DNA of 64,000 nucleotides from CAVTWY01 sp963738615 (GTDB taxonomy: Bacteria > Pseudomonadota > Gammaproteobacteria > Burkholderiales > Burkholderiaceae_C), in NCBI GenBank assembly GCA_963738615.1, contig CAVTXI010000019.1:1488001-1552000 (forward strand), read 5' to 3'. The translations under genes and the position numbers were made by a program. The first letter of the stretch is position 1. Every line of letters begins with the position of its first letter. Positions 18,663-27,065 of the stretch are shown piece by piece. The notes below the pieces were generated by a model, which was not told the DNA's origin, ran no database searches, and saw only the letters and a list, made by a program, of their open reading frames with translations.

Positions 18663-18867
18663 CCTGCGGTGAGCGCGGTGCGTTTCGGTGGCCGCTCGGC
18701 GGGGCGAATGCCCCCGCAAAGCTGCGCCTCGCGGGCGCTTTTCGGCGACGGCCGACGCCGGGCGCTCCGCGCTCACCCCAGGCGGCTCGGTGCCGATGGC
18801 AATTTCGGGGGACAGCGACAGTGGCGTGCCGTGGTCACCCGACCCCGAGGACGCGCGGCTACACTGC

Positions 18868-18884
18868 GTAAAACATCGTTTAAC
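18868..18884. promoter_or_regulatory. Imperfect palindrome upstream of the mazE-type gene, candidate operator
   Basis: GTAAAAC (18868-18874) and GTTTAAC (18878-18884) are imperfect inverted repeats (5 of 7 pairs) around a three-base centre, in an AT-rich patch of an otherwise GC-rich gap. It ends ten bases before the antitoxin ATG, where MazE-type proteins usually autoregulate. The match is modest. Confidence 0.35.
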
Positions 18885-18894
18885 AGAGGTTCGA

Positions 18895-19146
18895 ATGGAA
18901 GTCGTTTTGCGCAAGGTTGGCAACAGCACCGCCGTTGTCGTGCCGCCGCCGGTGCTGCGCGGCCTGGGCATGGCCGTCGGCCAACGGCTGACGCTCGCGA
19001 CCACGCCCGACGGCAAGATCATCCTCACGCCGGTCAAAAAATTCCGACTCGCAGATCTGGTTGCTCAATGCAATCCGAAAGCGCCGCCGCCGGCCGACCT
19101 TGCGCTTTGGGACGAGGCGCGCGCCGTGGGCCAAGAGGCGTGGTGA
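18895..19146 (+). CDS. mazE: MazE-type antitoxin (AbrB/SpoVT swapped-hairpin fold)
   Basis: Protein of 83 residues with the MazE/AbrB N-terminal DNA-binding fold: MEVVLRKVGNSTAVVVPPPV, then LGMAVGQRLTLATTPDGKIIL. The acidic, less ordered C-terminal half would bind the toxin. AGAGG at 18885-18889 is the ribosome site. The stop overlaps the toxin start (TGATG, 19144-19148). In the family it neutralises MazF and represses the operon. The open frame upstream of 18895 is unlike the family and is left out. Confidence 0.82.
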   Translation: MEVVLRKVGNSTAVVVPPPVLRGLGMAVGQRLTLATTPDGKIILTPVKKFRLADLVAQCNPKAPPPADLALWDEARAVGQEAW

Positions 19147-19484
19147 TGGCAGTCTTCGATCGCGGCGACATCGTGATCGTGCCCCTCGATCCGACGCTGG
19201 GGCACGAGCAACGCGGCACGCGGCCCGCGCTGGTCATCACGACCAAGGCCTTCAATCGCCTCGGCGACACGCTGGTGGCGCCGATCACGCAGGGCGGCGA
19301 TCACGCCCGCTTCGCAGGTTTCGCGGTGACGCTGACCGGCACGGGGTGCAAGACGCACGGCGTTGTGCTGGTCAACAAGCTGCGAATGATGGACTTGGCT
19401 GCGCGCAAGGCGCGGCGCATCGAACGTGCGCCGAAAGAGGTCGTCGACGATGCGTTGGCGAGGATCGCTACGCTGCTCGAGTAG
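19146..19484 (+). CDS. mazF: MazF/PemK-family toxin (mRNA endoribonuclease)
   Basis: Protein of 112 residues with the MazF pattern: FDRGDIVIVPLDPTLGHEQR, then GTRPALVITTKAFNRLGDTL, APITQGG and a terminal helix region RIERAPKEVVDDALARIATL. The R-RPALVIT segment forms part of the conserved RNA-binding and catalytic groove. Members cut single-stranded RNA at short sequences and arrest growth unless held by MazE. It starts at the ATG overlapping the mazE stop. It is convergent with the amidohydrolase gene 20 bases away. Confidence 0.85.
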   Translation: MAVFDRGDIVIVPLDPTLGHEQRGTRPALVITTKAFNRLGDTLVAPITQGGDHARFAGFAVTLTGTGCKTHGVVLVNKLRMMDLAARKARRIERAPKEVVDDALARIATLLE

Positions 19485-19504
19485 CCCCCGACATCACGAA
19501 CGAA

Positions 19505-20710
19505 TCAAGGCCGACGTGGTTGCTCTTGTGCCAGCCACTGCTCCACCAACCGCACCCACACCGTCGCCCCCAGCGGGATCAGGTCGTCGTTGAAGTCGTA
19601 GTTCGGGTTGTGCAGCATGCACGGCCCCAAACCGTGGCCGCCTTCGCGGTGCGCACCGTCGCCGTTGCCGATGAAGAAGAAGCTGCCGGGTTTTTCGAGC
19701 AGGTAGTAGCTGAAGTCTTCGGCGCCCATCGTCTGCTGCATCTCGACGACGTTGGCGTCGCCGATCACCTGGCCGATGGCCTTGCGTGCGAATTGCGTTT
19801 CGGCGTCGTGGTTGATCGTCGGCGGGTAGTTGCGGTGGAACTCGAAGCTGCACGTGGCGTTGTAGGCGGCGCAGGTGTGCTGCGCGACCGTGCGCATGCG
19901 CTCTTCGATCAGGTCGATCAGCTCCGTGGTCAACGTGCGCACGGTGCCCTGGATCTCGACCGAATCGGGCACCACGTTGGTCGCTTCGCCGGCATGGATC
20001 ATCGTCACCGAGATCACGCCGGGGTCGACCGGATTGCGGTTGCGCGTGACGATGGTCTGGAAGGCCTGCACCATCTGGCAGGCGATGGGCACCGGGTCGA
20101 CGCCGTTGTGCGGCAGCGCGGCGTGCGAGCCTTTGCCGGTGATGACGATGTGGAACTCGTTGCTCGACGCCATGACCGGGCCGCTGCGCAGCGCGATCTT
20201 GCCGACCTCGAGGCCGGGCCAGTTGTGCGCGCCGAAGATCGCTTCCATCGGGCACTTGTCGAACAGGCCATCCTTGATCATTTCGCGCGCGCCGCCGCCG
20301 CCTTCTTCGGCCGGCTGGAATACCAGATACACCGTGCCGTCGAAGTTGCGCTGCCGTGCGAAGTGTTTCGCCGCCGCAAGCAGCATCGCCGTGTGGCCGT
20401 CGTGGCCGCAGGCGTGCATGCGGCCCTTGAAGCGGCTGGCATGCGCGAAGGTGTTGTGCTCGGTCATCGGCAGCGCGTCCATGTCGGCGCGCAGACCGAC
20501 CGCGCGGTTCGACGTGCCGTTTTTCACGATGCCGACCACGCCGGTCTTGCCCAGCCCGCGGATGACGGGCAAGCCCCATTCGGTCAGCAGCTTCGCAACC
20601 AGGTCGCTGGTGCGCTGTTCTTCGAAGCACAACTCGGGGTTGGCGTGAATGTCGCGACGGATCAGCTTGATGGCTTGCGCGTCGGCCAGGACGGATTCGA
20701 TGAGCTGCAT
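19505..20710 (-). CDS. M20 family metallo-amidohydrolase (hippurate hydrolase/amidohydrolase type)
   Basis: Protein of 401 residues of the M20D group. Metal-site motifs are GLRADMDALPM, MHACGHDGHTAMLL and VFQPAEEGGGGAREMI, with dimerisation-domain sequence GKGSHAALPHNGVDPV in the middle and TMGAEDFSYYL near the end. Members hydrolyse N-acyl amino acids such as hippurate, or conjugated hormones and peptides, using one or two metal ions. No signal peptide is seen, so it is cytosolic. It is divergent from the molybdopterin oxidoreductase gene (93-base gap). The exact substrate cannot be told. Confidence 0.9.
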   Translation of the reverse strand: MQLIESVLADAQAIKLIRRDIHANPELCFEEQRTSDLVAKLLTEWGLPVIRGLGKTGVVGIVKNGTSNRAVGLRADMDALPMTEHNTFAHASRFKGRMHACGHDGHTAMLLAAAKHFARQRNFDGTVYLVFQPAEEGGGGAREMIKDGLFDKCPMEAIFGAHNWPGLEVGKIALRSGPVMASSNEFHIVITGKGSHAALPHNGVDPVPIACQMVQAFQTIVTRNRNPVDPGVISVTMIHAGEATNVVPDSVEIQGTVRTLTTELIDLIEERMRTVAQHTCAAYNATCSFEFHRNYPPTINHDAETQFARKAIGQVIGDANVVEMQQTMGAEDFSYYLLEKPGSFFFIGNGDGAHREGGHGLGPCMLHNPNYDFNDDLIPLGATVWVRLVEQWLAQEQPRRP

Positions 20711-20803
20711 GAGCGTTCGCGCGAGAAGCGCGTTCCGGCAAGGGGGAAACGATCTTAATCCGTGGTCTTCCCGGGCGTGGTGGTGCTATGCAATAGTCAT
20801 GTC

Positions 20804-22843
20804 ATGAGCCTAGCTGCAGCCAAAACCGTTCACGCCGCCTGCCCGCACGATTGCCCCGACACCTGCGCCATGCAGGTCACGGTCGAAGCCGGCCGTGTCG
20901 TGCGCATTCAGGGCAGTGAAGACCATCCGACCACGCGCGGCGTGTTGTGCACGAAGGTGTCGCGCTACGCCGAACGCACCGATCACCCCGAGCGTGTGCT
21001 GCGCCCGATGCGACGCGTTGGCCCCAAGGGCAGCGGGCGCTTCGAGCCGATGTCGTGGGACGCGGCGCTGGATCAGATCGCGTCGCGCCTGAAGGCCGTC
21101 GTTGCCACCAGCGGCCCTGAAGCCGTGTTGCCCTACAGCTACGCCGGCACCATGGGCATGGTGCAGGGTGAGGGCATGGCCGCGAGGTTCTTCAACAAGC
21201 TGGGGGCGTCGCGCCTCGACCGCACGATTTGCTCGATGGCCGGCGGCGTGGGCCTCGCGCGCGCCTACGGCGGCAAGGTCGGCATGCACACGCTCGACTA
21301 CGCCGCCAGCGACGTGATCGTCATCTGGGGCAGCAACTCGATCGCGAGCAACTTGCATTTCTGGACGATCGCGCAAGACGCGAAGCGCCGCGGCGCCACG
21401 TTGCTTTGCATCGACCCGCGCCGCACCGAAACCGCCGAGAAGTGCCACCGGCACGTGGCGCTGCTGCCGGGTACCGACGGCGCGCTGGCGCTGGGCCTGA
21501 TGCGCGAGTGGATCGTCGGTGATCGCATCGATCACGACTACGTCGGCCGCCACGTCAGCGGCTACGACGAACTGCACGCGAAAGCGATGGCGTGGACGCC
21601 TGAACGCACTGCGCAGGTCTGCGGCCTCGACGCCGACGCGGTGCGCAGCCTGGCCGCGCAGATGGCCGACGCGAAGCCGCTCGGCATCCGCTTGAACTAC
21701 GGCATGCAGCGCGTGCACGGCGGTGGCAACGCAGTGCATTTGATTGCGATGCTGCCCTGCCTGCTGGGCTCGTGGAAGCACCGCGGCGGCGGGCTGCTGT
21801 TGTCCAGCAGCGGCTGGTTCGCACCGTTCAAGCGCGATGCGCAACTTCAGCGCACCGACCTGCTCGCGGGTCGCAACCCTCGCACCATCAACATGAGCGC
21901 GATCGGCGACGCGCTGCTGCACGAAGGTGACGCCACGTTCGGCCCGCGCATCGACGGCTTGATCGTCTACAACAGCAACCCCGTCGCGGTCGCGCCCGAG
22001 TCGCCGAAGGTGGTGAAGGGCTTCGCGCGCGAAGACCTCTTCACCGTCGTGCTCGAGCACTTCATGACCGACACCGCCGACCATGCCGACATCGTGCTGC
22101 CCGCGACAACGCAGCTCGAGCACCTGGACATCCACGGCTCTTACGGCCACACCGACATCCTCTTCAACGAGCCGGCGATCGCGCCCGTGGGCGAAGCGAA
22201 GCCGAACACGCAAATCTTTCGCGAGCTGGCGCGGCGCATGGGCTTCGACGATGCGTGTTTCGACGACAGCGACGAAACGCTGGCGCGCCAGGCGATCGAC
22301 TGGGATCGGCTGGGCGCGAGCTTCGAAGACTTGCGCGCGAAAGGTTGGCTGCGCCTGCCCGTACCCGAACGTCCCTTCGCCGACGGCGGCTTCGGGCACG
22401 CTGACGGCAAGGCGCATGCGCAGGGTGCCGACTACGTGCCCAACCACGAGAGCGTCACGTCGACGCCGACACTGGCCGCGCGCTATCCGCTGGCGATGAT
22501 CTCGCCGCCCGCTCGCAACTTCCTCAACTCGAGCTTCGTCAACGTGAAGAGTCTGCGCGACATCGAAGGCGAGCCCGTCGTCGAGATGCACACCGACGAC
22601 GCGGCGCCGCGCGGCATCGGCGACGGCGCGATGGTGCGTGTGTTCAACGACCGTGGCGACTACCGCTGTCGCGCGCGCATCGACGGCCGCGCGCGCCGCG
22701 GTGTTGTCAACGGTTTGGGTGTGTGGTGGCGCAAGCTCGGCGCGGCCGGCACCAACGTCAACGAGGTGACGAGCCAGAAGCTCACCGACCTGGGCGCCGG
22801 GCCGACCTTCTACGACTGCCTGGTCGACGTGCGGCCCCTGTGA
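20804..22843 (+). CDS. Molybdopterin-dependent oxidoreductase, substrate unknown
   Basis: Protein of 679 residues, from the ATG at 20804 just before the family homology. An N-terminal [4Fe-4S] motif C13-x3-C17-x3-C21-x27-C49 (ACPHDCPDTCAM, GVLCTK) leads into the molybdopterin-binding body: DRTICSMAGG (C143 is a candidate Mo ligand), VIWGSNSIASN, GLIVYNSNPVAVAP and the C-terminal dinucleotide-binding domain (ISPPARNFLNSSFVN). No Tat signal is present, so it is cytosolic, unlike most respiratory members. No partner subunits lie nearby. It is related to formate dehydrogenase/nitrate reductase-like enzymes, but the substrate is not evident. Confidence 0.87.
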   Translation: MSLAAAKTVHAACPHDCPDTCAMQVTVEAGRVVRIQGSEDHPTTRGVLCTKVSRYAERTDHPERVLRPMRRVGPKGSGRFEPMSWDAALDQIASRLKAVVATSGPEAVLPYSYAGTMGMVQGEGMAARFFNKLGASRLDRTICSMAGGVGLARAYGGKVGMHTLDYAASDVIVIWGSNSIASNLHFWTIAQDAKRRGATLLCIDPRRTETAEKCHRHVALLPGTDGALALGLMREWIVGDRIDHDYVGRHVSGYDELHAKAMAWTPERTAQVCGLDADAVRSLAAQMADAKPLGIRLNYGMQRVHGGGNAVHLIAMLPCLLGSWKHRGGGLLLSSSGWFAPFKRDAQLQRTDLLAGRNPRTINMSAIGDALLHEGDATFGPRIDGLIVYNSNPVAVAPESPKVVKGFAREDLFTVVLEHFMTDTADHADIVLPATTQLEHLDIHGSYGHTDILFNEPAIAPVGEAKPNTQIFRELARRMGFDDACFDDSDETLARQAIDWDRLGASFEDLRAKGWLRLPVPERPFADGGFGHADGKAHAQGADYVPNHESVTSTPTLAARYPLAMISPPARNFLNSSFVNVKSLRDIEGEPVVEMHTDDAAPRGIGDGAMVRVFNDRGDYRCRARIDGRARRGVVNGLGVWWRKLGAAGTNVNEVTSQKLTDLGAGPTFYDCLVDVRPL

Positions 22844-22856
22844 TCCACCTTCGTTG

Positions 22857-23936
22857 ATGCGCAAGCTCGCGATGGCCGCGTGGGGATTTGCCGGAACGAT
22901 CGCGCTCGCGCTGGGTGCGGTGTGCTTGACCAGCGGCTGCACCAGCATCGGCTACCTGGCGCAGTCGGTCGGCGGCCACATGGCGGTGATCAACGCCGCG
23001 AAACCGGTGGCCGAATGGACCGCCGACCCGTCGACACCCGACGCGCTGCGAAAGCGCCTCGAGCTGTCGCAACGCATGCGCGACTTCGCGGTCGATGAAT
23101 TGAAGCTGCCCGACAACGGCAGCTATCGCCGCTATGCCGACCTGGGTCGTCGCGCCGCGGTATGGAACGTGGTTGCGGCGCCCGAACTGTCGCTGAAGCT
23201 CGAGACCTCGTGCTTCCCGGTGGTGGGCTGCATCGGCTACCGCGGCTACTACGACGAGCAGCAGGCCAAGGCCCATGGCGACGTGATGAGGGCGAAGCGC
23301 CTCGAGGTCAACGTCTATCCGGTGCCGGCGTATTCCACGCTCGGCAAGCTCGAGTGGCTGGGCGGTGACCCGCTGCTCAACACGTTCGTCAACCAGCATG
23401 AGGCGGATTTGGCGCGGCTGATCTTCCACGAGCTTGCGCACCAGGTGGCCTATGCCGCGGGCGACACCACGTTCAACGAATCGTTCGCCACCGCGGTCGA
23501 GCGCATCGGCGGCGCGCGTTGGCTCGAGCGCAACGCCTCCCCCGAGATGCGCGCGCAGGTCGACCGCAGCGACAAGATGCGCGCCGACTTCCGCGCGCTG
23601 GTTGCGGTGCATCGTGACGAGCTCGACAAGGTCTACCGCAGCGCCATGTCCGACGACAACAAGCGGCGCGAGAAGGCGCAGATCATGGCGAAGATGCGCG
23701 CCGCGCACCAGGACGCGAAGGTGCAGCGCTGGGGCGGCAGCACGGCCTACGACGCCTGGTTCGACCGCGCGAACAACGCCGTGCTGGGCGTGATGTCGGC
23801 CTATCACGAACTGGTGCCCGATTTCGAGCGCCTGTACGAGCGCGAAGGCCGCGACCTTGCGCGCTTCTACGCGCAGGTCAAGCGGCTGGCCGCCTTGTCG
23901 CGCGACGAACGCCGGGCGACACTCGCCGGCCACTAA
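22857..23936 (+). CDS. Putative zinc aminopeptidase-like lipoprotein (HExxH)
   Basis: Protein of 359 residues. A signal peptide ends LALGAVCLTSGC, a plausible lipobox with Cys28. The zinc motif H191-E-L-A-H195 lies in RLIFHELAHQVAYAAGD, and NESFATAVERIGG downstream offers the third ligand Glu. This pattern matches the uncharacterised putative aminopeptidase family (Aminopep domain) of betaproteobacteria. It may act at the outer or inner membrane on peptides, but activity has not been shown for the family as far as I know. The ATG at 22857 is used; a TTG lies one codon upstream. It starts 13 bases after the oxidoreductase. Confidence 0.75.
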   Translation: MRKLAMAAWGFAGTIALALGAVCLTSGCTSIGYLAQSVGGHMAVINAAKPVAEWTADPSTPDALRKRLELSQRMRDFAVDELKLPDNGSYRRYADLGRRAAVWNVVAAPELSLKLETSCFPVVGCIGYRGYYDEQQAKAHGDVMRAKRLEVNVYPVPAYSTLGKLEWLGGDPLLNTFVNQHEADLARLIFHELAHQVAYAAGDTTFNESFATAVERIGGARWLERNASPEMRAQVDRSDKMRADFRALVAVHRDELDKVYRSAMSDDNKRREKAQIMAKMRAAHQDAKVQRWGGSTAYDAWFDRANNAVLGVMSAYHELVPDFERLYEREGRDLARFYAQVKRLAALSRDERRATLAGH

Positions 23937-23959
23937 AACTCTTCGCTCATGCCGCAACC

Positions 23960-24343
23960 ATGGCCAACATCCGCATCCGCCGCGACCACCCCTTCGGCCT
24001 GACCAAAGCCCGCAAGATCGCATGGCAGTGGGCCGAAGACGTCGAGCGTGACTTCGACATGGAGTGCACCGTCGTCGAAGGTGACGACGAAGACGTCGTC
24101 CAGTTCATTCGCACCGGGGTCAGCGGCACGCTGCGCGTGACCGGCAGCGTGTTCGAGCTGGACGCGAAGCTTGGCCTGCTGCTGGGCGCGTTCTCGTCGA
24201 CGATCGAAACGAAGATCGAACGCAACCTCGATGACCTGCTGGCCGATCAGGGCGCCTTGACCGCAAGGGCTGCGAAGGGCGGGGCAGGCAAGGCTGCAAC
24301 GGCGACGAAGCCAGCCGCGAAGAAGAGGCCCGCGAAGGGCTGA
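23960..24343 (+). CDS. Polyhydroxyalkanoate-granule-associated family small protein
   Basis: Protein of 127 residues. The first 95 residues (ANIRIRRDHPFGLTKARKIA, WQWAEDVERDFDMECTVVEG, GTLRVTGSVFELDAKLGLLL, IETKIERNLDDLLA) match the putative polyhydroxyalkanoic acid system protein family. The last 30 are an Ala/Lys-rich tail (AAKGGAGKAATATKPAAKKR) like the DNA- or granule-binding tails of phasin-type proteins. A role in PHA granules is the family annotation, not shown here. It lies close to an acyl-CoA-binding protein and a WS/DGAT gene. Confidence 0.72.
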   Translation: MANIRIRRDHPFGLTKARKIAWQWAEDVERDFDMECTVVEGDDEDVVQFIRTGVSGTLRVTGSVFELDAKLGLLLGAFSSTIETKIERNLDDLLADQGALTARAAKGGAGKAATATKPAAKKRPAKG

Positions 24344-24371
24344 GCCGCGCCGGGCGCGCGGCGACCCCGCG

Positions 24372-24627
24372 CTACTTCAGCGACTCGATCAGGCCCACGT
24401 ACGATTGCATCGCGTCCTTGTCGCTGGTCCCCTTGACTGCGCTCCACGCGTCCCACTTCGCGCGCCCGACCATGTCGGAGAAGCCGGGGCGCTTGCCGTC
24501 GAACGTCGCCTGTCGTGGCCTGCTTGTACAGCGCGTAGATCTTCAGCAGGGTCGCGTTGTCCGGTTTTTCCGGCAGCGACTTGCTGTCGGCGACGGCTTT
24601 TTCGAAGGTGGCTTTGAGGTCGGCCAT
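24372..24627 (-). CDS. Acyl-CoA-binding protein, frameshifted at 24502-24503
   Basis: The N-terminal half reads MADLKATFEKAVADSKSLPE and TLLKIYALYKQATTGDV in one frame. The rest, DGKRPGFSDMVGRAKWDAWS then AVKGTSDKDAMQSYVGLIES, reads in another to the stop at 24372. One extra A on the + strand at 24502/24503 explains it; the corrected protein has 84 residues, the normal ACBP length, with the KIYALYKQAT and KWDAW acyl-CoA-binding elements. ACBP buffers and delivers long-chain acyl-CoAs. It is divergent from the WS/DGAT gene, whose substrates are acyl-CoAs. AAGGGATGG-type purine sequence precedes the ATG. Confidence 0.82.
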
Positions 24628-24734
24628 GGCGTACTCCGTGAAGGGATGGTGAGGGATGATGATGCGTATTGACGCGGTCGATCTTAGCCAGCATCGTCGC
24701 CCGCGCCACAGCCGCTTCGCCCCAAGGAGACCTC

Positions 24735-26264
24735 ATGCCCACCGCTGCCACACGCAAGGCCGCGCCTCGAAAGCCTGTCAGCGAGCGCATGTCGCGCGTC
24801 GACACCGCGTGGCTGCGCATGGACAACGACGCCAACCTGATGATGATCGTCGGCGTGTGGCTGCTGCGGCCGCGTGTCACGGTCGCCGACGTGCAGCGGC
24901 GCGTGGGCGAGGCGCTGCTGAAGTACCCGCGCTTCACGCAGTGCGTGAACGAAGACGTGGTCACCGGCGCGAGTTGGGTCGACGACGACGGCTTCGATAT
25001 CGCCCATCACGTCGTGCCCGAAACCCTCGCGCCGAGTCGCCGCGGCCCTGGCAAAGGCCGCGGCAAGGGTGCCGACCGTGGGGCGTCACCTGATCCGCTG
25101 CAAGCGTTGAAGGTGCGCGTGGCCGAACTGGCCGCGCGGCCGCTCGACCGCGCACGCCCGCTGTGGCAGTTCCATGTCGTCGAAGACCTCGACGGCGAAC
25201 GCAGCGCGCTGGTCGCGCGCATCCACCACTGCATCGGCGACGGCATCGCGCTGATCTCGGTGATGCTGTCGATCGCCGACGGCGGCGCACCGCCGCCCGA
25301 GCGCAAGCGCCGCGCGCGCGAGGACGATGGAGCCGAAGGCAGCGATGACAGCGACGCAGGCGACTGGCTCGCCGATGCCATCCTGCGGCCGATGACGGAC
25401 CTGACCGTCAAGGTCGTCGGCATGACGGGCTCGGGCGTGGCGCGTGGCATGGAGCGGCTGTCGCAGCCCGGCGAAAGTTTCGGCGCACTCGAGGTCGCGC
25501 GCATCGGCGGCCAGGTGCTCAGCGACCTGGCCGCCTTCGCGATGATGAGCGACGACTCGACCACGCGCCTGAAGGGCAAGGCGCAGCCCGGCAAGCGCGT
25601 GGCCTGGGGCGAGCCGCTGCCGCTGGACGCGGTCAAGCTCGTCGGCAAGGTGATGGGCGTGTCGATCAACGACGTGCTGCTGTCGTGCGTGGCCGGCGCG
25701 GTCGGCGCCTACCTGCGCGACAAGGGCGACGACCCCACCGGCCAGGAGATCCGCGCGATGGTGCCGGTGAACTTGCGTCCGCTCGAGAAGGCCTGGCAAC
25801 TCGGCAACCGCTTCGGACTGGTGCCACTGGTGCTGCCGATCGGCATCGCGCACCCGCTCGAGCGCATGTACGCGGTGCACGCGCGCATGGGTGAGTTGAA
25901 GGGCAGCTACCAGCCGCTGCTGGCGTTCGCGGTGCTGGCGGTCGCGGGCCTGACGATCAAGCCGGTGCAGGACGCGATCCTCGGCCTGTTCGCGAAGAAG
26001 TCGACCGCGGTCATGACCAACGTGCCTGGCCCGAAGGATCCGATCGCCTTTTGCGGCAGCACCGTCGAGCAGGTCATGTTCTGGGTGCCGCAGTCGGGCG
26101 ACATCGGCATGGGCGTCAGCATCCTCAGCTATGGCGGCGGCGTGCAGTTCGGCCTGATCACCGACGCGGCGATGTGCCCCGACCCCGAAGCGATCATCGA
26201 GCACTTCGCGCCCGAGTTCGACAAGCTGCTCCTGCTGGCGTTGATGGCGCCTTGGGAGAGCTGA
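24735..26264 (+). CDS. Wax ester synthase/diacylglycerol acyltransferase (WS/DGAT)
   Basis: Protein of 509 residues; the ATG at 24735 follows AAGGAG (24724-24729). The catalytic HHxxxDG motif is H164-H-C-I-G-D-G170 in ARIHHCIGDGIALISVML. The C-terminal WS/DGAT domain has VMGVSINDVLLSCVAGAVG, MVPVNLRPLE, LGNRFGLVPLVLPIG and VMTNVPGPKDPIAFCG. Members esterify fatty alcohols or diacylglycerol with acyl-CoA to make wax esters or triacylglycerol for storage. A Gly/Lys/Arg-rich insert (GPGKGRGKGADRG) near residue 100 and an acidic loop before residue 220 are unusual but lie in linkers. Confidence 0.92.
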   Translation: MPTAATRKAAPRKPVSERMSRVDTAWLRMDNDANLMMIVGVWLLRPRVTVADVQRRVGEALLKYPRFTQCVNEDVVTGASWVDDDGFDIAHHVVPETLAPSRRGPGKGRGKGADRGASPDPLQALKVRVAELAARPLDRARPLWQFHVVEDLDGERSALVARIHHCIGDGIALISVMLSIADGGAPPPERKRRAREDDGAEGSDDSDAGDWLADAILRPMTDLTVKVVGMTGSGVARGMERLSQPGESFGALEVARIGGQVLSDLAAFAMMSDDSTTRLKGKAQPGKRVAWGEPLPLDAVKLVGKVMGVSINDVLLSCVAGAVGAYLRDKGDDPTGQEIRAMVPVNLRPLEKAWQLGNRFGLVPLVLPIGIAHPLERMYAVHARMGELKGSYQPLLAFAVLAVAGLTIKPVQDAILGLFAKKSTAVMTNVPGPKDPIAFCGSTVEQVMFWVPQSGDIGMGVSILSYGGGVQFGLITDAAMCPDPEAIIEHFAPEFDKLLLLALMAPWES

Positions 26265-26413
26265 GTCGTTCCTAACCGAGCTGTAGTACGTGCACAACCC
26301 CGTGTGCGGACCTGATCCCTAGGCTTCGGGGGGCGTCATCTTGCGCGCTGTCCGCGGCACGCAACGTGAGATTGAATCCATCCCTGTAACGAATCGGTTC
26401 AGGGAGGAACCTT

Positions 26414-27058
26414 ATGTACGCACCTGTTGGTGCCGGGCGCTCGTCGAGCGCTGCCCGGCGCTTGGCCGCACTGTGGTGGCGGCTTTTCTTTGCGATGCTG
26501 CTGGTCGTGGTCGCGCCGATGGCTCGGGCCGAGACCACGGTGACCGCAACGTTGAGGTCGGCGAGTTGCACGGTGTCCACGCCAGGCATTCCAGGCTCCA
26601 CCCGCTTGGTGCCGTGTTTTGACGAGGGTGGCCTTTCGTTGGTTTTAGCTCCCGACGAAAGATTGGACGTTCACGCGACCTATTCCTATCTGTACGCGGA
26701 TGACGGACTGACATTTGCCAGTGGTGCCGCGACCGTGTTGTGCAATGGCGCCCCCTGCGATCGATTCCCCGGCGCGTCGGGTTACGAGTTCGGCGAGTTA
26801 GCTGTCGGTGTCAGGGGTCGAACCTATCCGGTGTACCTGCCGCTCACCAGCGGACCGGATATCTTGTCCGGCGTCGTTGGTTTTATCGAGATCGTGTACC
26901 CCATAGGGACCGCGTACACCATCGGTTTGGAGTTCGTGGCCAACACCGTCACGGTATCAGCCACACCGGTACCCGAGCCTGCCATGTGGCTGCTGATGGC
27001 GCTGGCGCTGCCGCTGATGGCGGGTTCGGCGCTGCACCGCCGGTCGAGATCGGCCTGA
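26414..27058 (+). CDS. PEP-CTERM sorted secreted protein of unknown function
   Basis: Protein of 214 residues. A signal peptide ends near VVVAPMARAE. The C-terminus is a textbook PEP-CTERM tail: VPEP, a hydrophobic span (AMWLLMALALPLMAGSAL) and a basic end (HRRSRSA). Such tails are cut by exosortase (EpsH) in bacteria that make extracellular polysaccharide. The 150-residue body contains paired cysteines and little charge and matches nothing I recognise. AGGGAGGA at 26401-26408 is the ribosome site. No exosortase gene is in the window, so one is predicted elsewhere in the genome. Confidence 0.8.
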   Translation: MYAPVGAGRSSSAARRLAALWWRLFFAMLLVVVAPMARAETTVTATLRSASCTVSTPGIPGSTRLVPCFDEGGLSLVLAPDERLDVHATYSYLYADDGLTFASGAATVLCNGAPCDRFPGASGYEFGELAVGVRGRTYPVYLPLTSGPDILSGVVGFIEIVYPIGTAYTIGLEFVANTVTVSATPVPEPAMWLLMALALPLMAGSALHRRSRSA

Positions 27059-27065
27059 GCGACGC

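Noticed and set aside
18688..18894. Upstream extension of the mazE-type antitoxin
   Set aside because: The extra residues lack any relation to the family and the ribosome site AGAGG sits just before ATG 18895.
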